DNA from: Nocardia otitidiscaviarum NBRC 14405
Lineage (GTDB): Bacteria; Actinomycetota; Actinomycetes; Mycobacteriales; Mycobacteriaceae
DNA length: 64,000 nt
NCBI RefSeq assembly: GCF_000308635.1
Contig: NZ_BAGD01000027.1
Location: 1 to 64,000 of the forward strand
Direction of reading: 5' to 3'
Position numbers and translations under genes: made by a program. The notes beneath the pieces were generated by a model. It was not told the origin of the DNA. It was given only the letters and a program-made list of their open reading frames with translations, and did no database searches. Shown here in pieces: positions 52,227 to 61,545 of the stretch. How positions within the stretch are numbered: the stretch's first letter is position 1; every line of letters begins with the position of its first letter.

Positions 52227-53186
52227 ATGTATCGTAGAGCCGTTGCGGCGGCCGTTCTTTCGATCGCTGTCGGTTTGCTCAGCCCGGTGCTGGCCGAACC
52301 GGCAACCGCGAGCGCGGCGCAGGTCGTCCGGATCGACGACCTCGCTCCCACCCGCTCGGCGATCTTCATCCACTCCGCCGCCATGAACCGCACGATTCAG
52401 GTGCAGGTGCTGCACCCGGCGGGCGGCGGCGCGCGGCCCTCCTACTACCTGCTCGACGGCCTGGATCCCGGTGCGGGGCAGAGCACCTGGACCAATGCCA
52501 CCGACGCCGAACCGTTCTTCCGCGGCAAGAACGTCAATGTCGTGCTGCCGATGGGCGGACAGGCCAGCTACTACACCGACTGGATCGCCGACGACCCGAA
52601 GTTCGGCCGGTACCGCTGGGAAACCTTCCTCACCGAGGAACTGCCGCCGATCATCGACAGCCATTTCGCGGGCAACGGCGTGAACGCCATCGGCGGCCTG
52701 TCCATGGGCGGCAACGCGGCCTTCATGCTGGCGACGCGGCGGCCGGACCTGTATCGCGCGGTGGCGGGCTACAGCGCTTGCCCGGACACCTCCATCGCCC
52801 AGGGTGCGATGCTGTTCTCCATCGCCAATCGCGGTGGCAATCCGTTCAATATGTGGGGTCCGGTCTCGAGTCCCGCGTGGGCCGAACACAATCCGGCACT
52901 GCTGGCGGACCGGTTGCGGGGCAAGACCATTTACCTGTCCACCGGCACCGGGCTGCCCGGTCCGCACGAACTCGAGATCAAACCCCAGCTGCCGGAGAAC
53001 ATCTTCTTCGGCGGTCCCATCGAATTCGGCGTGAACGCCTGCGTGACCGCGTTCGAGAGTCGCCTGCGGGAGCTCGGTATTCCGGCCCGCGTCGACTACA
53101 GCCCGGTCGGGACGCACTCCTGGTCGTACTGGAAGGACACGCTGCACTCCTCGTGGCCGACCATCGCCGGGGCGATCGGGGCCTGA
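52227..53186 (+). CDS. Secreted esterase / antigen-85-like mycolyltransferase
   Basis: A 319-residue secreted alpha/beta hydrolase. Signal peptide MYRRAVAAAVLSIAVGLLSP with cleavage near TASA-A. YYLLDGLDPGAGQSTWTN, NVVLPMGGQASYYTDW, AIGGLSMGGNAAFMLA (nucleophile Ser) and VGTHSWSYWKDTL (His) follow the antigen-85 pattern. In mycolic-acid bacteria such enzymes transfer mycolates to trehalose and arabinogalactan; related secreted esterases exist, so mycolyltransferase activity is likely but not certain. GGAGG lies before the ATG at 52227. Confidence 0.85.
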   Translation: MYRRAVAAAVLSIAVGLLSPVLAEPATASAAQVVRIDDLAPTRSAIFIHSAAMNRTIQVQVLHPAGGGARPSYYLLDGLDPGAGQSTWTNATDAEPFFRGKNVNVVLPMGGQASYYTDWIADDPKFGRYRWETFLTEELPPIIDSHFAGNGVNAIGGLSMGGNAAFMLATRRPDLYRAVAGYSACPDTSIAQGAMLFSIANRGGNPFNMWGPVSSPAWAEHNPALLADRLRGKTIYLSTGTGLPGPHELEIKPQLPENIFFGGPIEFGVNACVTAFESRLRELGIPARVDYSPVGTHSWSYWKDTLHSSWPTIAGAIGA

Positions 53187-53198
53187 TCCGCCCGGAAA

Positions 53199-53414
53199 TC
53201 AGTTTCGGGGGCGGTTGAATTCACCGTCCTTGGCACCGGCCACGAAGGCCGCCCACTCGCCCGGGGTGAAGATCAGCACGGGCCCGTCCGGGTCGGCGGA
53301 ATTGCGCAATCCGATATTTCCGCTGGCCAGGAAGGCGACCTCGACACCGTCGCCGGTGTCGGTGCTGCGCCGCCATACGGCATCGGGCTCGATCTCGCGG
53401 TTCTTGGCTTCCAC
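53199..53414 (-). CDS. DUF397 protein
   Basis: A 71-residue DUF397 protein with VWRRSTDTGDGVEVAFLASG, GLRNSADPDGPVLIFTPGEW and AAFVAGAKDGEF. Actinobacterial DUF397 genes usually follow an XRE (Scr1-like) regulator; none is adjacent here. GTG at 53414 after AGGAG. Confidence 0.85.
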   Translation of the reverse strand: MEAKNREIEPDAVWRRSTDTGDGVEVAFLASGNIGLRNSADPDGPVLIFTPGEWAAFVAGAKDGEFNRPRN

Positions 53415-53526
53415 TCGAACTCCTGTGCGTGGTGGTACCGGACGGTGATTTGGGTCGCACTCATACTGCCAGGGTTTGCCGGTTGCCCGGATCGGATATT
53501 CCATCTTGTGTCAGCAGGAAGGAGGT

Positions 53527-53742
53527 ATGGTGCGCACGCCATGGTCCCCTCAGCGAGCAGCCCCCATCTCCGATAGTTGTGAGGTAGTGCCCGGTCGCTT
53601 CACCATCGAATTGGCACAGAGCATTCTGCGAATCCACCGAAGTTGTCCGACCGATCAGTGCGCACGACGCAAGGCGGCAGTCTTCTACCTCTACGAGCAG
53701 AATCGCCATCTGGCCGGTAACGGCCGTCGTCGGCTGCGCTAG
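53527..53742 (+). CDS. Small uncharacterised protein
   Basis: Up to 71 residues; the C-terminal half FTIELAQSILRIHRSCP, then CARRKAAVFYLYEQNRHL, looks like the short actinobacterial proteins that carry a CPxxxCxRKxAAxxxL pattern. A perfect AAGGAGG lies just before tandem ATG/GTG codons (53527/53530). The first ~25 residues have weaker coding character. It is divergent from the DUF397 gene. Function unknown. Confidence 0.5.
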   Translation: MVRTPWSPQRAAPISDSCEVVPGRFTIELAQSILRIHRSCPTDQCARRKAAVFYLYEQNRHLAGNGRRRLR

Positions 53743-53833
53743 CCGTCGGCACTCCGGGTCCGAGCCGTCGTAGCCTGAGCGCGACGGCCGGGTGCGCGCC
53801 GGGCGGGCGGAGTTGCGCACTACGGTGGATCGC

Positions 53834-55993
53834 ATGGCTCTGGACAGTGGTAGCGCAGCGACGACCTCCGAATCCGTGGTGACCGCGCCGATCGCGAAGC
53901 GGGTTCCGGCGGAGCGCGTCCATCACGGTGATGTGTTCACCGACGAGTACGAATGGTTGCGGGACAAGGAGAATCCCGAGGTCATCGCGTATCTGGAGGC
54001 GGAGAACGCCTATACCGACGCGCAGACGGCGCAGTTGGGGCCGCTGCGGGAGAAGATCTTCGACGAGATCAAGTCGCGTACCCAGGAGACCGATCTGTCG
54101 GTGCCGACGCGCATGGGCGACTGGTGGTACTACTCGCGCAGTTTCGAGGGCAAACAGTACGGCGTGCACTGCCGCTGCCCGATCGGCGACCGGGACGACT
54201 GGACCCCGCCGCAACTCGAGGTCGATACCGAGGTCCCCGGCGAGCAGGTGCTGCTGGACAGCAATGAACTGGCCGAGGGGCACGACTTCTTCGCCCTCGG
54301 CGCGTTCTCCATCAGCCACGCGGGCGATCTGCTGGCCTACTCCGTCGACACCGTCGGCGACGAGCGCTACGTGCTGCGCTTCAAGAATCTGGAGACCGGC
54401 GAGGCGCTGGCCGACGAGATCCCGGGCACCGCGCCCGGCGCGACCTGGTCGCTGGACGGCACCCACGTCTTCTACCAGACCGTCGACGAGTCCTGGCGGC
54501 CCGACACCGTGTGGCGGCACCGCCTGGGCACCGCCCAGGACGCCGATGTCAAGGTCTTCCACGAGCCCGACGAGCGCTACTGGGTCAGCATCGGCGCCAC
54601 CCGATCGGAGAAGTACCTCGTCATCTGGGTCGGCTCCAAGATCACCACCGAGGGCTGGATCCTGGAGTCCGACCAGCCCGAGGGCGAGTTCCGGGTGCTC
54701 ATGCCGCGCCGCGAAGGCGTGGAGTACTCGGCCGAGCACGCCGTCATCGGCGGCGCGGACCGGCTGCTCATCCTGCACAACGATGTCGTCGACGGCGTGA
54801 AGGCGGAGAACTTCGTACTCGCCGAGGCCCCGGTCGACGATCCCGCGAATCAGCGCGTCCTCATCGGTCACCGCGACGATGTGCGGCTCGAGGATGTCGA
54901 CGCCTTCTCCGACAAACTGGTGCTGTCCTACCGCCGTGAGGCGCTGCCGCGCGTCGCGGTCTGGCCGCTGACCGCCGACGGCTACGGCGAACTCGCCGAG
55001 ATCCAGTTCGGCCTGGAGCTGTTCGCCGCCGGGCTGGGCTCCAATCCGGAGTGGGAGCAGCCGACCCTGCGCATGGGGGTCACCTCCTTCATCACGCCGA
55101 TGCGGATCTTCGACTACGTGCCGGCCACCGGCGAGATGCTGCTGCGCAAGGAACAGCCGGTGCTCGGCGACTTCCAGGCCGACGACTACGAGCAGCATCG
55201 GGTGTGGGCGGTGGCGTCGGACGGCACCCGCATTCCGGTGTCCATCGTCAAGCGCAAGGATCTCGGCGACGGCCCGAAGCCGCTGCTGCTCTACGGTTAC
55301 GGCTCCTACGAGGCCAGTATCGATCCGGGCTTCTCGGTGGCGCGACTGTCGCTGCTGGATCGCGGCATGGTGTTCGCGGTCGCGCATGTGCGCGGCGGCG
55401 GTGAGATGGGCCGCCTGTGGTACGAGCACGGCAAGACGCTCACCAAGAAGAACACCTTCACCGATTTCGTCTCCTGCGCACGGCATCTCGTGGACACCGG
55501 TGTCACCGCGCCCGACCGCATGATCGCCGACGGCGGCAGTGCGGGCGGCCTGCTGGTGGGCGCGGTGGCCAATCTCGCGCCGGAGCTGTTCGCGGGCATC
55601 CTGGCCAACGTGCCTTTCGTGGACCCGCTGACCTCCATCCTCGACCCGTCGCTCCCGCTCACCGTGATCGAATGGGACGAATGGGGGAATCCCCTGGCGG
55701 ACAAGGAAGTCTACGAGTACATGAAGTCGTACTCGCCGTACGAGAACGTGGCGGCGGTGGACTATCCGGCCATCCTGGCCATCACCAGCCTCAACGACAC
55801 CCGTGTGCTCTACGTGGAACCGGCCAAGTGGGTCGCGAAACTGCGTGCCACCAAGACCGGCGACAGCCAACTGCTGCTCAAGACCGAGATGACCGCCGGG
55901 CACGGCGGCGTCTCCGGCCGCTACGAGAAGTGGAAGGAAGTCGCGTTCGAATTCGCCTGGGTGCTGGAGAAGGTCGGCCTGGCCGACCGCTGA
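53834..55993 (+). CDS. ptrB: Oligopeptidase B-like S9 peptidase PtrB
   Basis: A 719-residue prolyl-oligopeptidase-family protein. A beta-propeller domain (residues ~80-420) precedes the alpha/beta hydrolase domain with IADGGSAGGLLVGAVANLAP (Ser), an Asp in TSLNDTRVLYVEPAKW and a His in MTAGHGGVSGRYEKW. Oligopeptidase B cleaves short peptides after basic residues in the cytoplasm. M. tuberculosis has a split version near purB/purC; here the gene is whole. ATG at 53834. Confidence 0.9.
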   Translation: MALDSGSAATTSESVVTAPIAKRVPAERVHHGDVFTDEYEWLRDKENPEVIAYLEAENAYTDAQTAQLGPLREKIFDEIKSRTQETDLSVPTRMGDWWYYSRSFEGKQYGVHCRCPIGDRDDWTPPQLEVDTEVPGEQVLLDSNELAEGHDFFALGAFSISHAGDLLAYSVDTVGDERYVLRFKNLETGEALADEIPGTAPGATWSLDGTHVFYQTVDESWRPDTVWRHRLGTAQDADVKVFHEPDERYWVSIGATRSEKYLVIWVGSKITTEGWILESDQPEGEFRVLMPRREGVEYSAEHAVIGGADRLLILHNDVVDGVKAENFVLAEAPVDDPANQRVLIGHRDDVRLEDVDAFSDKLVLSYRREALPRVAVWPLTADGYGELAEIQFGLELFAAGLGSNPEWEQPTLRMGVTSFITPMRIFDYVPATGEMLLRKEQPVLGDFQADDYEQHRVWAVASDGTRIPVSIVKRKDLGDGPKPLLLYGYGSYEASIDPGFSVARLSLLDRGMVFAVAHVRGGGEMGRLWYEHGKTLTKKNTFTDFVSCARHLVDTGVTAPDRMIADGGSAGGLLVGAVANLAPELFAGILANVPFVDPLTSILDPSLPLTVIEWDEWGNPLADKEVYEYMKSYSPYENVAAVDYPAILAITSLNDTRVLYVEPAKWVAKLRATKTGDSQLLLKTEMTAGHGGVSGRYEKWKEVAFEFAWVLEKVGLADR

Positions 55994-56058
55994 GCCGTCG
56001 CACCGGGACACGGCGGTCGCCCGGACCGCCGTGCCCCCCTTGGCGACAACACGTTCCG

Positions 56059-57471
56059 CTATCGCCGCGAGCCGGACCCGCGGGCATTCGACGTCGGCAC
56101 CGCCGCCGTGGCCGAGTGGGTGAAGCCGCCCACGTCCGCCCGGGTGAGCGGGGCGGATCGGGGATTCTCGCGCAGTTGGGCGATACCGCGCCCCATATCG
56201 GCGAGCAGCAGGTCGATCATGTCGACGCTGAAGCCGTGGCGCAGCACCGCGCGCATGATGGTCTCGTGCTCGCGGTCGGCGGGCAGCGGGTAGGCGGCGA
56301 TCAGCCAGCCGCGGGTGCGCAGGCGATCGGACAGGTCGTAGAGGTTGAAACCGGGATCGCCGTCCCGCAGCGTCCAGGACACGGCGGTGATGCCGCGCCG
56401 CGGATCGCCGTCGTGGATCAGCTCGAAGGGGCCGAGGTGGCGCACCCCCGCCGCCAGGTGTCGCGCGACCCGGTAGATCTGCTGCTGGACCCGCCGGTAG
56501 CCGGTCCGGCCGAGCCGGATGAAGTCGTAGTACTGGGTGATCACCTGCCCGCCGGGGCGGGAGAAATTGAGATTGAAGGTGGCCATGCTGCCACCCAGAT
56601 AGTCGACGTCGAAGATGAGCTCCGCGGGCAGGTCGGCCGCCTCCCGCCAGATCGCCCAGCCCGCGCCGAGCGGGGCCAGCCCGGTCTTGTGGCCGGAGGC
56701 GTTGATCGATTTCACCCGGGGCAGCCGGAAATCCCACTCCAGATCCGGAGCGCAGAACGGGGCGAGGAAGCCACCGCTGGCGGCGTCGACGTGGATGGGG
56801 ATGTCGAGCCCGGTGCGGGTCTGGATCTCGTCGAGCGCACGGCTGATCCCGGCGACGTCCTCGAACAGTCCGGTGAAGGTCTGCCCGAAGGTGGGCACCA
56901 CCATGATGGTGTTCTCGTCGACGAACCCCGCGATATCGTCCGGATGCAGGGTGAGGCGGTCGCCGCGCAGCGGCACCTGCCGGATTTCCACGTCGAAGTA
57001 GCGGGCGAACTTCTCCCAGCACACCTGGACCGGGCCGCACACGAAGTTGGGCGTGCCCGTGCCGCCGCGAGCGCGCCAGCGGAACTTGGCGGCCAGGCCG
57101 CCCAGCATGGCGGCCTCGCTGGAGCCGGTGGTGGAGGTGCCCAGAGCGGTGGCCGGGTCGGGGGCGTGCCACAGGTCGGCCACCATCCGGACCGCGCGCC
57201 GCTCGAGTTCGGCGGTCTGCGGGTATTCGTCCTTGTCGACGATGTTCTTGTCGATGGAGTCGTTCATGAGCCGCCGGGCCTGATCGTCCACCCAGGTGGT
57301 GCAGAAGGTCGCCAGATTCATGCGGGAGACGCCGTCGAGCATGAGTTCGTCGTGCACGATCTCGTAGGCGACCTGGGGCAGCATCTCCGGCTCCGGAAAG
57401 CCCGCCTTGGGCGCACCGTGGCGCAGGCCGGGCAGCGCGTACAGGTCATGGGATTCGGACTTCTCGGCCAT
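56059..57471 (-). CDS. gadB: Glutamate decarboxylase
   Basis: A 470-residue PLP-dependent group II decarboxylase: STTGSSEAAMLGGLA, IPIHVDAASGGFLAPF (PLP-stacking His and Asp), and the PLP lysine K262 in INASGHKTGLAPLG. It converts glutamate to GABA with proton consumption, a cytoplasmic acid-resistance function. The start ATG at 57471 has GGAGGC upstream. The matching glutamate/GABA antiporter gene on the other strand is decayed (see 57634-58020), so the usual GadB-GadC cycle is probably broken at this locus. Confidence 0.9.
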   Translation of the reverse strand: MAEKSESHDLYALPGLRHGAPKAGFPEPEMLPQVAYEIVHDELMLDGVSRMNLATFCTTWVDDQARRLMNDSIDKNIVDKDEYPQTAELERRAVRMVADLWHAPDPATALGTSTTGSSEAAMLGGLAAKFRWRARGGTGTPNFVCGPVQVCWEKFARYFDVEIRQVPLRGDRLTLHPDDIAGFVDENTIMVVPTFGQTFTGLFEDVAGISRALDEIQTRTGLDIPIHVDAASGGFLAPFCAPDLEWDFRLPRVKSINASGHKTGLAPLGAGWAIWREAADLPAELIFDVDYLGGSMATFNLNFSRPGGQVITQYYDFIRLGRTGYRRVQQQIYRVARHLAAGVRHLGPFELIHDGDPRRGITAVSWTLRDGDPGFNLYDLSDRLRTRGWLIAAYPLPADREHETIMRAVLRHGFSVDMIDLLLADMGRGIAQLRENPRSAPLTRADVGGFTHSATAAVPTSNARGSGSRR

Positions 57472-57633
57472 GCTGCCTCCGGATTCGCGGCCGGTAGTTG
57501 CCACTCTTCGAGTACTTACGCGTTCATTACCGAAACTCGTTGGACAGCTTACCGTTTCATATCCGAAATTCGGTTGCTGGACGATTACCATCCTGCATAT
57601 GGACTATCACCACGGTCGCGAGCGCGTGGTTCG
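57472..57633. promoter_or_regulatory. gadB upstream region with repeated CCGAAA-TCG words
   Basis: An A/T-richer interval holding CCGAAACTCGTTG (near 57532) and CCGAAATTCGG (57563-57573, a perfect 11-base palindrome). The two similar words, about 30 bases apart, are candidate operators for gadB or the former antiporter gene. Confidence 0.4.
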
Positions 57634-58020
57634 ATGATGGCGACGACCAGGGCCGCGACGGCCACCAACTACCTCCCCTGGATCACGCTGGCCCTGATGA
57701 CCACCAGCTCGGTGGCGAGCCTGCGGGCCGCGCCGACCATGGCGGTCTACGGACTGGTGTGCGTATTCCTCTACCTGCTGCCCGCCGTGCTGTTCCTGTT
57801 GCCCACCGCCTTCGTGGCGGCGGAGCTGGCGTCCGGCTGGGCGGTCGGGGTGTACCGGTGGGTGGGGGAGGGGATCTCGCAACCGGCGGGTACGTGGCCA
57901 TCGTCATCATCACCATCTACTGGGCGGCGGTGTACATCTCCTCGCAGGGCACCAAAACCGTGGCTGGACTGTCGAGTGCGGGACTGGTCATCGGCACCCT
58001 GATACCCGGAGCGCTGCTGA
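57634..58020 (+). pseudogene. Decayed GadC-like glutamate/GABA antiporter
   Basis: Two non-contiguous pieces of an APC-family GadC-like protein are readable in different frames. The first (57634-57875) gives TNYLPWITLALMTTSSVASL, then VYRWVGEGIS, the region of TM1-TM3. Near 57877 the frame jumps, and the second piece (to about 58018) gives LATGGYVAIVIITIYWAAVY, then GLVIGTLIPGALL, TM4-TM5. About 60 codons are missing between them, and everything after TM5 (around 250 residues) is lost at a second junction near 58020. Two deletions cannot be sequencing errors of one base, so the gene is dead. It sits next to intact gadB. Confidence 0.8.
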
Positions 58021-58355
58021 CGCCGCCACCGCCAAGGCCGAGCGGTTGCACGCCCGGCTGCTCGCCGCGGGACTGGCCGCGCCCGATCCGCGGGTCATCG
58101 CCGACTCGCTCGGCGCCGACGGCGGGCTGGTGTGCCAGGACCCGTCGTCACCGCTGGTCCAGGCGCGCTACCAGGCCGCCATCAGCAATGGCGCGACCGG
58201 TCCGGGAGCGCGGCCGGTCACCTGGGACCGCGATCTGCTGGCGGCCACCGCCCTGGCCATCGAGACCTACTTGCCCGGATCGCCTCGCCGCCTACCTGGA
58301 GGAGACGGGAACACTGAGAACCGGTGACACGCTGAAACCTCGAGGCAACCAGTAA
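58021..58355 (+). pseudogene. C-terminal remnant of an unrelated uncharacterised gene
   Basis: Directly joined to the gadC remnant. One frame reads AERLHARLLAAGLAAPDPRV, LVCQDPSSPLVQARYQAAIS and ATALAIETYLP. The reading continues one frame over after a one-base gain at about 58281 as DRLAAYLEETGTLRTGDTLK, to a TAA at 58353-58355. It recalls the C-terminal domain of uncharacterised actinobacterial proteins (pattern ...NGAxGPGARPV...YCPD...). The start of the gene is missing and the end is frameshifted. Confidence 0.65.
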
Positions 58356-58369
58356 GTCAGGAGCTTGCT

Positions 58370-59758
58370 ATGACCGATACCGCCGGGGCGGAAGACGATC
58401 CGCGCATCGCCGCACTGCGCGCCGCCGTGCGCAAGCACATGCCACAGGCGAAAGCCGATCTCGCCGAGCTGGTTTCGTTCAAGTCGGTGGCCGACCCCCG
58501 CCAGTTCCCGGCCGAGGAATGCCGAAAGGCCGCCCAATGGGTGGCCGACGCCTTCGTCGCCGAGGGGCTCACCGACGCCGGACTGCACACCACCCCCGAC
58601 GGCACCGACACCGTGGTGGCCCGCCGCGCCGCACCCGCCGGGAAGCCGACCGTCATGCTGTACTCCCACTACGACGTACAGCCGCCGCTGGACGACGCGG
58701 CCTGGCATACACCGGTGTGGCAGCTCACCGAACGGGACGGGCGCTGGTACGGGCGCGGGGCGGCGGACTGCAAGGGCAATATCGTCATGCACCTCACCGC
58801 CCTGCGGGCGCTACGGGAAGTTCTGGGGGACAAGGGTTTCCCAGTGGGCTTGACCTTGGTGTCGGAGGGCTCGGAGGAGCAGGGCACGGGCGGGCTGGAG
58901 CGATTCGTGCCGGAGCACGCGGACCTGCTGCGCAGCGACACCATCCTCATGTGCGACACCGGCAACTTCGCGGTCGGCGTGCCCACCTTCACCGAGACGC
59001 TGCGCGGCAACGTGAATGTCGTCGTCACTGTCGAAACCCTCGCCAGCCCCATGCATTCGGGCATGTTCGGCGGCGCCGCGCCGGACGCGCTGGCGGCGCT
59101 CATCCACCTGCTGGCGACCCTGCGGGACGAGCACGGCAACACCACCGTGGACGGACTGGCCAACGACCAGGTGTGGGACGGGGTGCAGTATCCGCCGGAG
59201 CAGTTCCGGGCCGACGCCACCGTGCTGCCCGGGGTGGATCTGGTCGGCAGCGGGACGCCCGCCGATATGCTCTGGGCGCGTCCGGCGCTGACCGTGCTCG
59301 GCATCGACGCGCCCAAGGTGGTCGGGTCGTCGGCCGCCATCCAGTCCACCGCCGCCGCCCGGCTCAACCTGCGGATTCCACCCGGGACCGATCCGGGGCA
59401 GGCGCTGCGGCTGCTCGCCGCGCATCTGGAGCGGCACACCCCCTGGCATGCCAGGGTGACGGTCGAGACGGAAGGCGTCGGCGCGCCGTTCAGGTCGGCG
59501 GCCGGGGGATCGGCCCGCACCGCCATGGCGGCCGCGCTGGCCGCCGCCTACGGTCGTCCGGCCACCACGGAGGGGCAGGGCGGAGCCATTCCGCTGTGCA
59601 ATGTCTTCGCCGACACCTACCCGGACGCCGAGATCATGCTGTTGGGGGTGGAGGAGCCCAAGTGCCTGATCCACGCGCCCAACGAGAGCGTGGATCCGAC
59701 CGAGATCGAGCATATGGCGCTGGCGGAGGCGCTGTTCCTGGCCTCGTACGCGGATTAG
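58370..59758 (+). CDS. M20-family dipeptidase
   Basis: A 462-residue zinc peptidase. Metal ligands are visible in VMLYSHYDVQP, GRGAADCKGNIVMH, LVSEGSEEQGTGG (base plus ligand), LMCDTGN and CLIHAPNES; a lid domain lies between. It resembles actinobacterial dipeptidases (PepV/CPG2-like), acting in the cytoplasm. ATG at 58370; the upstream AGGAGC fits. The stop overlaps the convergent MBL gene by four bases. Confidence 0.9.
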   Translation: MTDTAGAEDDPRIAALRAAVRKHMPQAKADLAELVSFKSVADPRQFPAEECRKAAQWVADAFVAEGLTDAGLHTTPDGTDTVVARRAAPAGKPTVMLYSHYDVQPPLDDAAWHTPVWQLTERDGRWYGRGAADCKGNIVMHLTALRALREVLGDKGFPVGLTLVSEGSEEQGTGGLERFVPEHADLLRSDTILMCDTGNFAVGVPTFTETLRGNVNVVVTVETLASPMHSGMFGGAAPDALAALIHLLATLRDEHGNTTVDGLANDQVWDGVQYPPEQFRADATVLPGVDLVGSGTPADMLWARPALTVLGIDAPKVVGSSAAIQSTAAARLNLRIPPGTDPGQALRLLAAHLERHTPWHARVTVETEGVGAPFRSAAGGSARTAMAAALAAAYGRPATTEGQGGAIPLCNVFADTYPDAEIMLLGVEEPKCLIHAPNESVDPTEIEHMALAEALFLASYAD

Positions 59759-60399
59759 AACTCGGTGTGGTCCTCCGGCTCGATGACCCGGAAATCCGTT
59801 CCGGCGGGCGTCATTTCATTGAGTCGGCCGAAGTAGATGCCCTGCGCCGCGTCCGCGATGATCCCGTAGTGGATGGGGAACGCGGTGCGGGGGTTCACGG
59901 CCCGCAGGTAGTCGACGGCCTCGCTGATCTTCATCCACGGCGCGACGGCGGGCAGGGCGAGGACGCCCACGGGGACCGGCGGCACCCACAGCGAGTCGCC
60001 GGGGTGGACGAGTTCGGCCGGATCATCCGGGGTGCCGAGTTGGAAGACCGTATTGTCGATGACCGGAATCTCGGGGTGGATGACGGCGTGGCGGCCACCG
60101 CCGCCGGTTATTTGTACATTTCCAACTTTCAAGACATTTCCGGCATGCACGGCTTCCCACGGTTCCGCCCGCTGCTGCGCGGTCTGCGGATCGGAAAGCA
60201 ATCGCGCCTTAGGATTGCCTTCGATAAGTTCGCTTATCCGATTCGGGTCGATATGGTCGGGATGCTGATGGGTCACGGCAATGGCGTCCAATCCGGTGAT
60301 GCCCTCGAAACCGTGCGAGAAGTTGCCGGGATCGAACAGGATCTTCGTGCCGTGCAGTTCCACGAGAATGCAGGAGTGTCCGAAATGGGCTATGCGCAT
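59755..60399 (-). CDS. Metallo-beta-lactamase-fold hydrolase
   Basis: A 214-residue MBL-fold protein of the UlaG-like/DUF (Rv0786c-like) type: MRIAHFGHSCILVELHGTKI, the metal motif THQHPDHIDP (HxHxDH) and a later His in FPIHYGIIAD. Substrate unknown. It lies directly before purS/purQ, as Rv0786c does before purS/purQ in M. tuberculosis. Start ATG at 60399; a palindromic element lies in its promoter region. Confidence 0.85.
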   Translation of the reverse strand: MRIAHFGHSCILVELHGTKILFDPGNFSHGFEGITGLDAIAVTHQHPDHIDPNRISELIEGNPKARLLSDPQTAQQRAEPWEAVHAGNVLKVGNVQITGGGGRHAVIHPEIPVIDNTVFQLGTPDDPAELVHPGDSLWVPPVPVGVLALPAVAPWMKISEAVDYLRAVNPRTAFPIHYGIIADAAQGIYFGRLNEMTPAGTDFRVIEPEDHTEF

Positions 60400-60435
60400 G
60401 CTGTATATACTGCCCCTCCGCTTCGCTCCGGGGCG

Positions 60436-60532
60436 GGTTCGCGGCGCTGGAAGTCTCGGTTCTTCCCTCCCTACGCTCCCCCGCTTCGCTCCTCCGCTCC
60501 GGTCAGTCCAGAACCGAGACGCGCCGCGAACC
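60436..60532. repeat. Palindromic element, copy B (long hairpin)
   Basis: GGTTCGCGGCGC at 60436-60447 pairs with GCGCCGCGAACC at 60521-60532, and TCTCGGTTCT at 60454-60463 pairs with AGAACCGAGA at 60510-60519. CGCTTCGCTC words flank and fill the loop. Copy A at 19559-19591 shares the arm core. Confidence 0.75.
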
Positions 60533-60637
60533 GGCAGGTTGTGGTGAGCGGCACGATCGAGCAGACCCGGCGAGGTGTTCTCGAGCGGTGGCAATTACGC
60601 TGATCAGGTAAACCCCCACCAGCTTTAGGAGCAACAC

Positions 60638-60871
60638 GTGGCACGTGTCGTGGTCGAGGTGATGCCGAAGGCCGAGATCCTGGATCCGCAGGGTCAGGCC
60701 ATCGTCGGCGCGCTCGGGCGCCTGGGACACCCGGGCATCTCGGATGTGCGCCAGGGCAAGCGATTCGAACTCGATGTCGACGACAACGTCAGCGACGACG
60801 AGCTCGAGCGGATCGCCGAATCGCTGCTCGCCAACACCGTCATCGAGGACTGGAAGGTCGTCCGGCTGTGA
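60638..60871 (+). CDS. purS: FGAM synthase subunit PurS
   Basis: A 77-residue Pur[41 protein letters not shown] and a C-terminal [10 protein letters not shown]. It is the small subunit that links PurQ and PurL in formylglycinamidine synthase. GTG at 60638 behind AGGAGC; its stop overlaps the purQ start as GTGA. Confidence 0.95.
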   Translation: MARVVVEVMPKAEILDPQGQAIVGALGRLGHPGISDVRQGKRFELDVDDNVSDDELERIAESLLANTVIEDWKVVRL

Positions 60872-61545
60872 GCGCGCGCATCGGTGTCATCACCTTTCCG
60901 GGCACGCTCGACGATGTCGACGCCGCCCGCGCGGTGAAAATTGCCGGTGCCGAGGCCGTCAGCCTGTGGCACGCCGACGCCGACCTGAAGGGTGTCGACG
61001 CGGTCATCGTGCCCGGTGGTTTCTCCTACGGTGACTACCTGCGCTGCGGCGCCATCGCCCGCTTCGCGCCCGTCATGGACGAAGTGGTGCGGGCCGCCGG
61101 CCAGGGCATGCCGGTGCTGGGCATCTGCAACGGCTTCCAGGTGCTGTGCGAGGCCGGGCTGCTGCCGGGCGCGCTCACCCGCAACGAGGGGCTGCACTTC
61201 ATCTGCCGCGACCAGTGGTTGCAGGTGGAGACCGCCGATACGGCGTGGACCTCCCGCTACGAACCCGGTGCCCAGATCCTCATCCCGCTCAAGTCCGGTG
61301 AGGGCCGCTACCAGGCGTCCGAGGCCGTCCTCGACGAGCTCGAGGGGGAGGGCCGCGTGGTCTTCCGCTACGCGGGCGACAACCCGAACGGTTCCCAGCG
61401 CGGCATCGCCGGTATCGCCTCGGCCAACGGCCGGGTCGTCGGCCTCATGCCGCATCCGGAGCACGCCACCGAGGCGCTCACCGGCCCCAGCGACGACGGG
61501 CTCGGCATGTTCCTGTCGGTGCTGGACACCCTGGTCTCGGCGTAG
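60868..61545 (+). CDS. purQ: FGAM synthase glutaminase subunit PurQ
   Basis: A 225-residue class I glutamine amidotransferase: nucleophile Cys87 in [15 protein letters not shown] and the His-Glu pair in [11 protein letters not shown]. It supplies ammonia to PurL, which is not in the window. Translationally coupled to purS by a GTGA overlap. Confidence 0.95.
   Translation: MSARIGVITFPGTLDDVDAARAVKIAGAEAVSLWHADADLKGVDAVIVPGGFSYGDYLRCGAIARFAPVMDEVVRAAGQGMPVLGICNGFQVLCEAGLLPGALTRNEGLHFICRDQWLQVETADTAWTSRYEPGAQILIPLKSGEGRYQASEAVLDELEGEGRVVFRYAGDNPNGSQRGIAGIASANGRVVGLMPHPEHATEALTGPSDDGLGMFLSVLDTLVSA

Noticed and set aside
57498..58355. Continuous 285-residue protein across the gadC remnant
   Set aside because: The frame only links pieces of two different decayed genes and out-of-frame sequence; it is not a plausible protein.
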